Part shown: in pieces, positions 36,354 to 44,341 of the stretch
Layout of the letters: each line of letters opens with the position of its first letter
How positions within the stretch are numbered: position 1 is the stretch's first letter
NCBI RefSeq assembly: GCF_001428605.1
Contig: NZ_LMID01000015.1
Coordinates: 290,001-354,000, forward strand
Direction: 5' to 3'
DNA length: 64,000 nt
From: Sphingomonas sp. Root720
GTDB lineage: Bacteria > Pseudomonadota > Alphaproteobacteria > Sphingomonadales > Sphingomonadaceae
The notes under the pieces: generated by a model
The model's input: the letters and a program-made list of their open reading frames with translations, nothing else
Databases searched by the model: none
Told to the model about the DNA's origin: nothing
Position numbers and translations under genes: made by a program

Positions 36354-36881
36354 TCAGGGTTCAACCATCAGGTCGTCGGGGTCGATCCGGAGCAGCTTCA
36401 GGACCAGGTCCATCGGATGGCCCGCCCGCGCCATCGCCGCGATCCAGCGGCGCTTCTCGGCGGGATCGGGGGTCCGGCCGGCGAAGGGCCCGATCCGCTT
36501 GCGCCGGGCGTAGCGCAGCGCCGCCGCCTCGGCATCTTCGCCGATCCGCTCGCGCAGCCCGTCGGCGGTTTCGGCGTCGATCCCCGCCGCCCGCAGCGCG
36601 GCGTCGATCCTGCGCGCGCCATAGCCGCGCCGCAGCAGCGCCTCGGCGCGCGCCGAGGCGAAGGCGCCGTCGTCGACATAGCCGCGCTCGGCGAAGCTCC
36701 GGACGAGCGTCTCGACCGGGGCGTCGCCGGGCCCGTCCCAGCCGCGTTCGCGCAGCTTGCGCCGCAGATAGGCGGCCAGCTTCGCCCGGGTCGTGGCATA
36801 GCGCGCGGCATAGTCGAGCGCGGCCCGCTCGAGCGTCGCGGGGTCGTAGGGCGGCAAGGCTCTGGCAACGGATCGTGGCAT
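36354..36881 (-). CDS. recX: RecX-family regulatory protein
   Basis: A 175-residue basic, three-helix-repeat protein of the RecX type, which binds RecA filaments and limits recombination. Family features: AALDYAARYATTRAKLAAYL near the N-terminus, FAERGYVDDGAFASARAEAL (62-81), RRGYGARRIDAALRAAGID (84-102). recA is not in the window. The start at 36881 gives the normal RecX length; the longer open frame upstream runs antisense to the next gene's leader. Confidence 0.82.
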   Translation of the reverse strand: MPRSVARALPPYDPATLERAALDYAARYATTRAKLAAYLRRKLRERGWDGPGDAPVETLVRSFAERGYVDDGAFASARAEALLRRGYGARRIDAALRAAGIDAETADGLRERIGEDAEAAALRYARRKRIGPFAGRTPDPAEKRRWIAAMARAGHPMDLVLKLLRIDPDDLMVEP

Positions 36882-37055
36882 GCGCCATGATTGTGCCACA
36901 GTCGGGCCGGATTTTGAACGCGCCGTTCGGCAAGATGTGGCGGCATGAACGAGGCTGCCCGGCGGCTGGCCGCCGCGGCCTGTGGATATGGCCCTGTGTA
37001 TATGGCGATTGGATCGGGTGGTCATTGCCGCGATGAACGAAGGAACGAGACGATA

Positions 37056-38780
37056 ATGGCATTGGTGCCGACGCCGACAGTGGATGCGCTGCCGCGCCGT
37101 TTCTCCGATTTCGAGACTCTGGGAGCCGCCCTCGACTATGCCGCGACGGGCGTGCGGGGCCTCAACTTCCACGATGCCCGCGGCGCGCTGTCGCGCCCCT
37201 ATCCCTTTTCCGAACTGCGCGGCGAAGCGCTGGCCAATGCCGGCCGGCTGGTGGCGATGGGCGTGCGCCCGGGCGACCGCATCGCCCTGATCGCCGAGAC
37301 AGGCCCCCATTTCGCCGCGCTGTTCTTCGGTGCCGTCTATGCCGGCGCCTGGCCAGTGCCGCTGCCGCTGCCGACTTCGTTCGGCGGCAAGGACAGCTAT
37401 ATCGACCAGCTCGTCGTCCAGCTGTCGAGCTCGGACCCGCGGCTGCTGTTCTTCCCCAGGGAGCTGGGGGAGATGGCGACCGCCGCGGCCGCGCTGCGCG
37501 GGGTCGAGGCGCTGAGCTACGAGGCGTTCGAGGCGCGCGAGGCGATCGACGCGATCCTGCCGCAACCGTCCCCCGACGACATCTGCTATCTGCAATATTC
37601 GAGTGGATCGACGCGCTTCCCGCACGGCGTCGCGGTCACGCACCGCGCGCTACTCAACAATCTCGCCGCGCATTCGCACGGCATGCTGGTCGAGCCGCTG
37701 GACCGCTGCATCAGCTGGCTGCCCTGGTATCACGACATGGGCCTGGTCGGCTGCCTGCTGTCGCCGATCGCCAACCAGGTATCGGCCGACTATCTGAAGA
37801 CCGAGGATTTCGCCCGCCGCCCGCTCGCCTGGCTCGACCTGATCAGCCGCAACGAGGGCACCTCGATCAGCTATTCGCCGACCTTCGGCTACGACATCTG
37901 CGCGCGCCGCATGTCAAGCCAGACCAAGGCGTCCGAGCGATTCGACCTGTCGCGCTGGCGCCTCGCCGGCAACGGCGCCGACATGATCCGCCCCGACGTG
38001 ATGCAAAGCTTCGTCGACGCCTTCGCCGAGGCCGGCTTCAGGGCGACCGCCTTCCTGCCGAGCTACGGCCTGGCCGAGGCGACGCTGGCGGTCTCGATCA
38101 TGCCGCCGGGCGAGGGCATCGTCGTCGAGCTGGTCGAGGAGACCCAGCTGTCGGGCGGCGACCACAGCCAGGACCGGCCGCGCCGCTTCCGCGCGATCGT
38201 CAATTGCGGCAAGCCGGTGCGCGACATGGCGGTCGAGATCCGCGACGACGACGGATCGGTGCTGCCCGAGAAGATGATCGGTAAGCTGTGGGCCAAGGGC
38301 CCGTCGATCATGACAGGCTATTTCCGCGACCAGGAGGCGACCGACGCCTGCATGGTCGACGGCTGGCTCGACACCGGCGACATGGCCTATATGTCCGATG
38401 GCTACATCTACATCGTCGGTCGTGCCAAGGACATGATCATCATCAACGGCAAGAACCACTGGCCGCAGGACATCGAATGGGCGGTCGAGCAGCTGCCCGG
38501 CTTCAAGGCCGGCGACATCGCCGCCTTCGCGATCACCACCCCGGGCGGCGAGGAGACCCCCGCCGTCCTCGTCCAGTGCCGCACCTCGGACCCCGAGGAG
38601 CGCGCCCGGCTGCGCGACCAGATCCGCGACAAGGTCCGCGCGATCACCGGCATGCACTGCGTCGTCGAACTGGTGCCGCCGCGCACGCTGCCCAAGACCA
38701 GCTCGGGCAAGCTGAGCCGCGCCAAGGCCCGCAACCTCTATCTGTCGGGCGAGATCCAGGGCTACGACATCGCGGCCTAG
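37056..38780 (+). CDS. Fatty acyl-AMP ligase / acyl-CoA synthetase-like enzyme
   Basis: A 574-residue adenylate-forming enzyme. Core motifs: YLQYSSGSTRFPHGVAVTHR (P-loop-like A3), WLPWYHDMGLVG, the adenylate contact SYGLAEATLA, the A7-type DTGDMAYMSDGYIYIVGRAK and the catalytic lysine region PKTSSGKLSRAK. The IVGRAKDMIIINGKNHWPQD segment resembles fatty acyl-AMP ligases, which load acyl chains onto acyl-carrier or polyketide partners, more than ordinary FadD. No partner synthase is adjacent. The start at 37056 follows GGAACGAG. Confidence 0.85.
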   Translation: MALVPTPTVDALPRRFSDFETLGAALDYAATGVRGLNFHDARGALSRPYPFSELRGEALANAGRLVAMGVRPGDRIALIAETGPHFAALFFGAVYAGAWPVPLPLPTSFGGKDSYIDQLVVQLSSSDPRLLFFPRELGEMATAAAALRGVEALSYEAFEAREAIDAILPQPSPDDICYLQYSSGSTRFPHGVAVTHRALLNNLAAHSHGMLVEPLDRCISWLPWYHDMGLVGCLLSPIANQVSADYLKTEDFARRPLAWLDLISRNEGTSISYSPTFGYDICARRMSSQTKASERFDLSRWRLAGNGADMIRPDVMQSFVDAFAEAGFRATAFLPSYGLAEATLAVSIMPPGEGIVVELVEETQLSGGDHSQDRPRRFRAIVNCGKPVRDMAVEIRDDDGSVLPEKMIGKLWAKGPSIMTGYFRDQEATDACMVDGWLDTGDMAYMSDGYIYIVGRAKDMIIINGKNHWPQDIEWAVEQLPGFKAGDIAAFAITTPGGEETPAVLVQCRTSDPEERARLRDQIRDKVRAITGMHCVVELVPPRTLPKTSSGKLSRAKARNLYLSGEIQGYDIAA

Positions 38781-38817
38781 GCCCACCCGCGCCACGCCGC
38801 CGGGGAGCGCCGGAACG

Positions 38818-39537
38818 ATGAGCTTCTGTCGATGGATCGTCCTCGTCTGCGGGCTGGTCGCGGCGCCGGCCGCCGCGCTGCCGCTCGACCCGCTCGGCGA
38901 TCCCGACCAGTTCCGCCGCGACGTCGAGGAGATCAACCGCGCGCCGCTGCCCGATGGCGAGCCGCTGGCGCGCGCCATCGGCGATGCGGTGATGGTCGAC
39001 GCCCGGGTGCGCGGCCGCTGCCAGCCGAAGAAGATCAGCATCGGCAAGCTCGATCCGGTGACGCTCGACGGGATGATCACCGGCATGATCGTCGCCGGGC
39101 AGGTCGAGAATGGCTGGATCGTCCCGGTCAAGCTCGACGATTGCCCGCCGGCCGATCCGATCCACGTGCTGCTGCTGCGCATGGCCGACGGCAAGACGCT
39201 CAACGGCATCTTCGCGGGACAGGGCGAGAGCCTGGCCTGGCCCACGCTGTCGCGCGAGGCGCTGCGCGCCACCGTCGGCGCGGCGTCGCAGCGGCTGCGC
39301 GCCGACGACCCGCAATGCGCGCCGAGGGAGCTCACGCCGACCGCCGTGCGCGTCACCGGCACCAGCCCCGATCTCGGGCCCAGCCAATATGGCATCCGCC
39401 TGAAGGGCTCGTGGAACGAGCTGTGGACCTTCGAGCCCTGCGGCCATCGGCTGAGCATCCCGATCGCCTTCCGCACCAACGGCGCCGGCGGCGCCTATTG
39501 GGATATCGACCAGGGCGGCATATTGTTCGTGAAGTGA
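38818..39537 (+). CDS. Exported protein of unknown function
   Basis: A 239-residue protein with a signal peptide (MSFCRWIVLVCGLVAAPAAA). The mature part contains four cysteines (GRCQPKK, DDCPPAD, PQCAPRE, EPCGHRL) that may form two disulfides. No known domain recognised. It is 37 bases after the acyl-AMP ligase gene and may be its operon partner. Confidence 0.65.
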   Translation: MSFCRWIVLVCGLVAAPAAALPLDPLGDPDQFRRDVEEINRAPLPDGEPLARAIGDAVMVDARVRGRCQPKKISIGKLDPVTLDGMITGMIVAGQVENGWIVPVKLDDCPPADPIHVLLLRMADGKTLNGIFAGQGESLAWPTLSREALRATVGAASQRLRADDPQCAPRELTPTAVRVTGTSPDLGPSQYGIRLKGSWNELWTFEPCGHRLSIPIAFRTNGAGGAYWDIDQGGILFVK

Positions 39538-39619
39538 GCGCCGGCCGATATGGGCCGGCAGGCACCAACCCCTTGCGCTCGTACGCACCCACCGCTATGT
39601 GCCCGCCTCTCGGTCCCGT

Positions 39620-39695
39620 AGGAGTGTAGCTCAGTTGGTAGAGCATCGGTCTCCAAAACCGAGGGCCGTGGGTTCGAGTCCCTCCACTCCTGCCA
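39620..39695 (+). tRNA. tRNA-Trp (anticodon CCA)
   Basis: A 76-base cloverleaf. Acceptor AGGAGTG/CACTCCT, discriminator G with encoded CCA, D-arm GCTCAGTTGGTAGAGC, anticodon stem TCGGT/ACCGA with loop CTCCAAA (anticodon CCA). Placed directly upstream of secE-nusG, the standard bacterial order. Confidence 0.98.
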
Positions 39696-39840
39696 TCTGA
39701 AGATGGTCGGTAGGCCAACGGGATCGGGAAACGAGACGAGGTCAGGTCCGCCGGCCGAAAGGCTGAAGAGCGGACCCCGGCCTCGTGTCGTCGTTTGATT
39801 GGATTTCCGGGTTTGGGCCCGGCAGGATAGGCTGAGAACG

Positions 39841-40038
39841 TTGGCGAAGACTTCACCGGGCGAGTTCATCCGGCAGGTAAAGGCCGAAACGGCGAAGGTC
39901 GTCTGGCCGAGCCGCAAGGAGACGATCACGACCACGATCATGGTCGGGATCATGACCCTCATGCTGGGTGTCTTCTTCTTCGGAATCGACCAGATGTTCG
40001 CGGCGATCGTGAAATTCCTGCTGTCCCTCCTGGGCTAA
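39841..40038 (+). CDS. secE: Preprotein translocase subunit SecE
   Basis: A 65-residue single-span inner-membrane subunit of SecYEG. The conserved amphipathic segment SPGEFIRQVKAETAKVVWPS (with the invariant VVWPSRKET) precedes the membrane helix. Start at TTG 39841, chosen because it opens just before the conserved region and follows AGGATAGG; no ATG is suitable. Confidence 0.95.
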   Translation: MAKTSPGEFIRQVKAETAKVVWPSRKETITTTIMVGIMTLMLGVFFFGIDQMFAAIVKFLLSLLG

Positions 40039-40058
40039 AGACGGAGACGTTGGCGTAC

Positions 40059-40598
40059 ATGGCGCGCTGGTACATCATTCACGCCTATTCGGGCTTCGAG
40101 AACAAGGTCCGGGAAGCGATCCTGGCCGATGCCGCGCGCCTGGGCCTCGAGCAACTCGTCGAGGCGGTCGAGGTCCCCACCGAGAAGGTGACCGAAGTCC
40201 GCCGCGGCAAGAAGATCACGTCGGACCGCAAGTTCTTCCCCGGCTATGTGCTGGCGAAGCTCAGCATGAACGACGACGTCTATCACCTGGTGAAGAACAC
40301 GCCGAAGGTGACGGGCTTCCTCGGTTCGTCGGGCAAGCCGCAGCCGATCAGCGAGGCCGAGGCCGCGCGCATCCTCAACACCAAGGAGGAGGCCGCTACC
40401 GCCGCGCCCAAGACCAAGCTCAAGGTCGATTACGAGATCGGCGACCAGGTCAAGGTCCTCGACGGTCCGTTCGCCAGCTTCAACGGCGTCGTCGAGGAAC
40501 TCGACTTCGACCGCAGCCGCGTCAAGGTGTCGGTGTCGATCTTCGGCCGCGCCACCCCGGTGGAGCTCGAGTTCGAGCAGGTCGAGCGCGTCAAGTAA
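40059..40598 (+). CDS. nusG: Transcription termination/antitermination protein NusG
   Basis: A 179-residue NusG. The NGN domain reads WYIIHAYSGFENKVREAI, FFPGYVLAKLSMND and GFLGSSGKPQP. The C-terminal KOW domain reads YEIGDQVKVLDGPFASFNGV and SIFGRATPVELEFEQVE. It links RNA polymerase to Rho or the ribosome. GGAG at 40043-40046 favours the ATG at 40059 over the TTG at 40050. Confidence 0.97.
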   Translation: MARWYIIHAYSGFENKVREAILADAARLGLEQLVEAVEVPTEKVTEVRRGKKITSDRKFFPGYVLAKLSMNDDVYHLVKNTPKVTGFLGSSGKPQPISEAEAARILNTKEEAATAAPKTKLKVDYEIGDQVKVLDGPFASFNGVVEELDFDRSRVKVSVSIFGRATPVELEFEQVERVK

Positions 40599-40607
40599 GG
40601 ATTTTTC

Positions 40608-40698
40608 GTCATCCCAGCGAAGGCTGGGATCTCATGAGGCGGGGACGGACCGACCGTTTCGATCCTCTCCCGAGATGCCAGCCTTCGCTGGCATGACG
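40608..40698. repeat. Dispersed intergenic inverted repeat, copy 5
   Basis: Left arm GTCATCCCAGCGAAGGCTGG followed by GATCTCATGAG; right arm CCCGAGATGCCAGCCTTCGC followed by TGGCATGAC. It lies between nusG and the rplK leader, where a folded arm could end or attenuate the nusG message. Confidence 0.8.
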
Positions 40699-40845
40699 GA
40701 TTTGGAAGTTCCGACCAAAATCGGAACAGGCACCTTCGAGGTGTCGCACAGTGCGGGAGAAGGCTTCGGCCTTCGCATGGACCGCTAAACTTGAACCGGG
40801 AGGATCGCGGTCTCGCGATCCGACCAACTACAGAGTGAGTGAAAC
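40699..40845 (+). promoter_or_regulatory. rplK leader, candidate L1 autoregulatory region
   Basis: The 147 bases before rplK contain small hairpins, including AAGGCTTCGGCCTT and GATCGC-GGTCTC-GCGATC, and a segment GTGCGGGAGAAGG typical of alphaproteobacterial rplK leaders. L1 represses its own L11-L1 mRNA in other bacteria (established). The exact L1 site was not identified. Confidence 0.35.
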
Positions 40846-41277
40846 ATGGCAAAGAAGATCACGGGCTATATCAAGCTCCAGGTGCCCGCCGGAAAGGCGA
40901 ATCCGTCGCCGCCGATCGGCCCCGCGCTCGGTCAGCGCGGCGTCAACATCATGGACTTCTGCAAGGCGTTCAATGCGCAGACCGGTGACCAGGAGGTCGG
41001 CACGCCGCTGCCCACCGTCATCACCGTCTATGCCGACCGCTCGTTCAGCTTCGTCACCAAGACGCCCCCGGCCAGCTATCTGATCAAGAAGGCGGTCGGC
41101 CTCAAGTCGGGCTCGAAGGAGCCGGGCAAGGTCGTCGCGGCGAAGATCAAGCGGTCGCAGCTGACCCAGATCGCCGAGACGAAGATGAAGGATCTCAACG
41201 CCAACGACATCGAGGCGGCGACCCGCATCATCGAAGGCAGTGCCCGCGCGATGGGCCTCGAAGTGGTGGAGGGCTAA
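40846..41277 (+). CDS. rplK: 50S ribosomal protein L11
   Basis: 143 residues, normal length. The sequence reads [20 protein letters not shown], then [20 protein letters not shown] (the proline-rich, thiostrepton-region contact), and the C-terminal rRNA-binding domain with [13 protein letters not shown]-type sequence (here [20 protein letters not shown]). It forms the GTPase-associated centre with 23S rRNA. Followed by rplA after 4 bases. Confidence 0.99.
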   Translation: MAKKITGYIKLQVPAGKANPSPPIGPALGQRGVNIMDFCKAFNAQTGDQEVGTPLPTVITVYADRSFSFVTKTPPASYLIKKAVGLKSGSKEPGKVVAAKIKRSQLTQIAETKMKDLNANDIEAATRIIEGSARAMGLEVVEG

Positions 41278-41281
41278 GATC

Positions 41282-41980
41282 ATGGCCAAGCTCAGCAAGA
41301 AGCAGAAGAACCAGGCGACCTCGGTCGATCGCGACAAGCTCTACGACATCGATGCCGCGATCGCCCTCGCCAAGACCAACGCCACCTCGAAGTTCGACGA
41401 GACGATCGAAGTCGCGCTGAACCTCGGTGTCGATCCGCGCCACGCCGACCAGATGGTCCGCGGCGTCGTGACCCTGCCCAAGGGCACCGGCAAGGACGTC
41501 CGCGTCGGCGTGTTCGCGCGCGGCGCCAAGGCCGACGAAGCCAAGGCCGCCGGTGCCGAGGTCGTCGGTGCCGAGGACCTGCTCGAGACGATCCAGGGCG
41601 GCACGGTCGATTTCGACCGCTGCATCGCGACCCCGGACATGATGGGTCTGGTCGGTCGTCTCGGCAAGATCCTGGGTCCGAAGGGCCTGATGCCGAACCC
41701 GAAGCTCGGCACCGTGACGATGAACGTCGCCGAAGCCGTCAAGGCGGCCAAGGGCGGCCAGGTGGAGTTCCGCGTCGAGAAGGCCGGCATCATCCATTCG
41801 GGCATCGGCAAGGCCAGCTTCCCGGCCGAGGACCTGCGCGCCAATTTCGACGCCTTCGTCGATGCGATCGTCAAGGCGAAGCCGACCGGCGCCAAGGGCA
41901 AGTACCTCAAGAAGGCCGCGGTCAGCTCGACCATGGGCCCGGGCGTCAAGATCGACGTGGCGGACGTCGCCGGCGCCTGA
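41282..41980 (+). CDS. rplA: 50S ribosomal protein L1
   Basis: 232 residues. Landmarks: [60 protein letters not shown] and [20 protein letters not shown]. It forms the L1 stalk and acts as translational repressor of its operon. A strong intrinsic terminator follows 25 bases after the stop. Confidence 0.99.
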   Translation: MAKLSKKQKNQATSVDRDKLYDIDAAIALAKTNATSKFDETIEVALNLGVDPRHADQMVRGVVTLPKGTGKDVRVGVFARGAKADEAKAAGAEVVGAEDLLETIQGGTVDFDRCIATPDMMGLVGRLGKILGPKGLMPNPKLGTVTMNVAEAVKAAKGGQVEFRVEKAGIIHSGIGKASFPAEDLRANFDAFVDAIVKAKPTGAKGKYLKKAAVSSTMGPGVKIDVADVAGA

Positions 41981-42005
41981 TCGCCCGACCAGCGCAAGCT
42001 CCGAA

Positions 42006-42036
42006 GGGGGCCGGGAGCGATCCCGGCCCCCTTTTT
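42006..42036 (+). terminator. Rho-independent terminator after rplA
   Basis: GGGGGCCGGGA pairs with TCCCGGCCCCC around a GCGA tetraloop and is followed by TTTTT. An 11-bp GC-rich stem with a T-tract, ending the rplK-rplA transcript. Confidence 0.93.
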
Positions 42037-42182
42037 CGTGGCCGCCCTTCTCGCCACCCACCGTCACCCCGGCGAGCCACGCCGCCGGAGCGCCCGCCGA
42101 TCGTCGGGTTTCTTTACACCGCCCCATCGCCCCCTCGCGCATCCCGGTCTCGAATCCCTTCGAATCCAGCCTTTCTGCAAAC

Positions 42183-42198
42183 TGGCACGATTCTGGCT
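42183..42198 (+). promoter_or_regulatory. Sigma-54 (RpoN) type -24/-12 promoter
   Basis: TGGCACG-ATTC-TGGCT matches the sigma-54 consensus TGGCACG-N4-TTGCW with one mismatch and has the invariant GG (42184-42185) and GC (42196-42197) exactly 10 bases apart. Transcription would start near 42210, giving a leader of about 50 bases before the small PEP-CTERM-like gene. Confidence 0.65.
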
Positions 42199-42260
42199 TT
42201 GATATCCTGTGAACCCGTAATTCCTCTCGCCTGGGGGCGGAGGCGGGGGAGGATGGTCCG

Positions 42261-42458
42261 ATGGTGAGTTCCGCATTCCGGGGGGTTGTTGCGTTGACCA
42301 CCGCCGTCGTGATCGCCTCTCCCGCCTGGGCGCAGCTCGATAGGGTGACGGCGTGGTTGCAGGACGTTCCGCAGCCGAGTGCGCTGGTGCTGTTTCTGGT
42401 TGCGGTCGCGGGGGTGCTGATCGGCCGCTTCGCGAGTCGCAGGCGCCGTGAACCATGA
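42261..42458 (+). CDS. Small PEP-CTERM-like exported protein (65 aa)
   Basis: The 65-residue product has a signal peptide (FRGVVALTTAVVIASPAWAQ, cleavage after AWA). Only about 12 residues separate it from a C-terminal sorting signal: VPQPS (36-40), a hydrophobic helix ALVLFLVAVAGVLIG and a basic end RFASRRRREP. This tripartite tail is the PEP-CTERM/exosortase pattern in a P-Q-P variant. The mature peptide after sorting would be tiny. GGGGGAGGA precedes the ATG. A GC-rich inverted repeat (CAGGCGCC at 42440-42447, GGCGCCTG at 42459-42466) spans the stop. It has its own sigma-54-like promoter and lies alone between rplA and hisE. Confidence 0.65.
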   Translation: MVSSAFRGVVALTTAVVIASPAWAQLDRVTAWLQDVPQPSALVLFLVAVAGVLIGRFASRRRREP

Positions 42459-42644
42459 GGCGCCTGTGGCGTTTGAGTGCGTGGTGTTGAGTTTCTAGCG
42501 TTCGAGTTTGCTTTTCCCCTGTAGCGTTGCTCTGCTTATCCAGCCCCCGCCCGCCCTCCGCCGTCTCTCCGACGGCGCAGGACGGGCGGGGGTTCGGCGT
42601 TTCGGCGATTGACCTTGCCGCGCCGGCACGCTTGAAGCGGCAGC

Positions 42645-42959
42645 ATGACCGCTACCCTCGAACAGCTCGAATCGACCATCGCCGCGCGACGCGCCGCCGA
42701 TCCGTCGACATCCTATGTCGCCTCGCTGTTCGCGAAGGGCATGCCCAAGATCGCGCAGAAGCTGGGCGAGGAAGCCGTCGAGACGGTGATCGCCGCAATG
42801 GCCGGCGACCCGAAGGGCGTGACCGGCGAGGCCGCCGATCTCCTCTTCCACCTGATGGTGCTGCTCGCCCAGGCAGGCGTGCCGCTGGCCAACGTGCTGG
42901 CCGAGCTCGACCGCCGCGAGGGCGTGTCGGGGCTGGCCGAAAAGGCGGGGCGCAAATGA
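42645..42959 (+). CDS. hisE: Phosphoribosyl-ATP pyrophosphatase
   Basis: Second step of histidine synthesis, hydrolysing phosphoribosyl-ATP to phosphoribosyl-AMP. The 104-residue MazG-like protein shows [20 protein letters not shown], then EAVETVIAA and the metal-binding [13 protein letters not shown]. It is transcribed apart from other his genes, which in alphaproteobacteria usually lie upstream (hisF); here it is preceded by the PEP-CTERM-like gene. Confidence 0.96.
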   Translation: MTATLEQLESTIAARRAADPSTSYVASLFAKGMPKIAQKLGEEAVETVIAAMAGDPKGVTGEAADLLFHLMVLLAQAGVPLANVLAELDRREGVSGLAEKAGRK

Positions 42960-42964
42960 TCCGC

Positions 42965-43056
42965 GTCGTCCCAGCGCAGGCTGGGACCTCATGAGGCAAG
43001 GCGGCCATGACGTCGCGAGCCTCGCCCGAGACTCCAGCCTACGCTCGCGTGACGAC
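42965..43056. repeat. Dispersed intergenic inverted repeat, copy 6
   Basis: Left arm GTCGTCCCAGCGCAGGCTGG followed by GACCTCATGAG; right arm CCCGAGACTCCAGCCTACGC followed by GTGAC. It fills the hisE-HIT gene gap. Confidence 0.75.
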
Positions 43057-43073
43057 CATCCATAGGAGTGCAC

Positions 43074-43460
43074 ATGCCGATCGACGCCACCCAGCCCTAT
43101 GACGACGGCAATGTCTTCGCGCGTATCCTGCGCGGCGAACTGCCGTCGAAGAAGGTCTATGAGGACGACTGGGCGATCGCCTTCCACGACATCAACCCGC
43201 AGGCGCCCGTCCACCTGCTGGTGATCCCCAAGGGCCGCTACGTCTCCTGGGACGATTTCGCCGCCGAGGCGAGCGACGCCGAGATCGCCGGCTTCGTCCG
43301 CGCGGTCGGCCATGTCGCGCGCGAGGCGGGGCTGCCCGCGCCCGGCTACCGGCTGCTCGCCAATATCGGCGGCCATGGCCACCAGGAGGTTCCCCACCTC
43401 CACGTCCACATCTTCGGCGGGCGTCAGTTCCGCGAGATGATCCCCGCACCGCGCGGCTAG
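43074..43460 (+). CDS. HIT-family nucleotide-binding protein (HinT-like)
   Basis: A 128-residue histidine-triad hydrolase of nucleoside phosphoramidates. It reads NVFARILRGELPSKKVYEDD, then HDINPQAPVHLLVIPK, and the catalytic triad HLHVHIFGG (His108, His110, His112). The start at 43074 follows AGGAG; the GTG at 43068 lies too close to it. It commonly follows hisE in alphaproteobacteria, as here. Confidence 0.96.
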   Translation: MPIDATQPYDDGNVFARILRGELPSKKVYEDDWAIAFHDINPQAPVHLLVIPKGRYVSWDDFAAEASDAEIAGFVRAVGHVAREAGLPAPGYRLLANIGGHGHQEVPHLHVHIFGGRQFREMIPAPRG

Positions 43461-43475
43461 GCTAGGGCCGGGAGC

Positions 43476-44174
43476 TCAGCTGCTCTCGTCCATTATCCGG
43501 AGCATCTGCTCCAGCCGGTCCTCGGGGGCGCCGGTCGCGCGGATGAACTGGCTGATGAAGCGGCCCGAACGGTAGTTGAAGATCGGGTCGCGCTCGATCA
43601 GCAGGCCCGCCTTGAGCGCCTCGTCGTCGCGCAGCACCATCTGCAGCAGATGCTGGTCGTCGGGAAAGTCGCGGCCGTCGGGCAGGCGACCCCAGGGCTC
43701 GACCATGGCCTCGAGCATCTCGTCCGACACCGCCTGCCCGACGGCGGTGATCCAGCGCTGCGCGATGGTCCGGCCGCGCTCGTCGCCGAGGTTGAGGAAG
43801 AGCACGCCGGCGTTGATGTTCCAGTCCTGCTCGCCCCCCGGCGCGGCGATCAGCGCATGCTGCGCGCGCTTGCCCAGATAGCGGCGGATGTCGAACATGG
43901 TCTGGCGGATCACCGCGTCGGCGTCGACATAGAGGAACCAGCCTTCCCAGCCCTCGGCCAGCCGGTCGGCGAGCATGTGGACCCGGTTGAAGGTCGCCTG
44001 CCACGGATGGAAGCCGCGGCGGATGCCGACATGGCTCCAGAAGTCGATCCCGTTCGCCGCGCAATAGGCGCGGTGGCGTGCGTCGGTCGCCGCCAGCATC
44101 GTTTCGTAGAGCGGTCCGCTCGCCGTCTGGACGAACAGCATCGGGCCTTCAAAGCGCGGGATGACGGCATTCAT
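43476..44174 (-). CDS. Glycosyltransferase-like protein (GT34-type fold)
   Basis: A 232-residue cytoplasmic protein. Key segments: HRAYCAANGIDFWSHVGIRR, then ATFNRVHMLADRLAEGWEGW, the DxD-type motif FLYVDADAVI (nucleotide-sugar/Mn binding) and NINAGVLFLNLGDERG. These match galactosyl/mannosyltransferase families of the GT34 type. No sugar-synthesis genes are beside it, so its acceptor is unknown. Start at 44174 gives the first well-formed strand (PMLFVQTASGPLYETML). Confidence 0.7.
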   Translation of the reverse strand: MNAVIPRFEGPMLFVQTASGPLYETMLAATDARHRAYCAANGIDFWSHVGIRRGFHPWQATFNRVHMLADRLAEGWEGWFLYVDADAVIRQTMFDIRRYLGKRAQHALIAAPGGEQDWNINAGVLFLNLGDERGRTIAQRWITAVGQAVSDEMLEAMVEPWGRLPDGRDFPDDQHLLQMVLRDDEALKAGLLIERDPIFNYRSGRFISQFIRATGAPEDRLEQMLRIMDESS

Positions 44175-44341
44175 GCCGGCCGTGTAGCAGCGCGCCCGCA
44201 TTTTTCCACCCGATGCCGGACCGGCGTCCCAGGGCCGTGGCGGGGGCCGGCGCAATTCTGTTGCGCGCGAAGAATTAGCGGCTAGGCTCCGCATCCCATG
44301 ACCGGCCGCGCATAAAAGCCCGGCATGAAAGGGACATCCGC

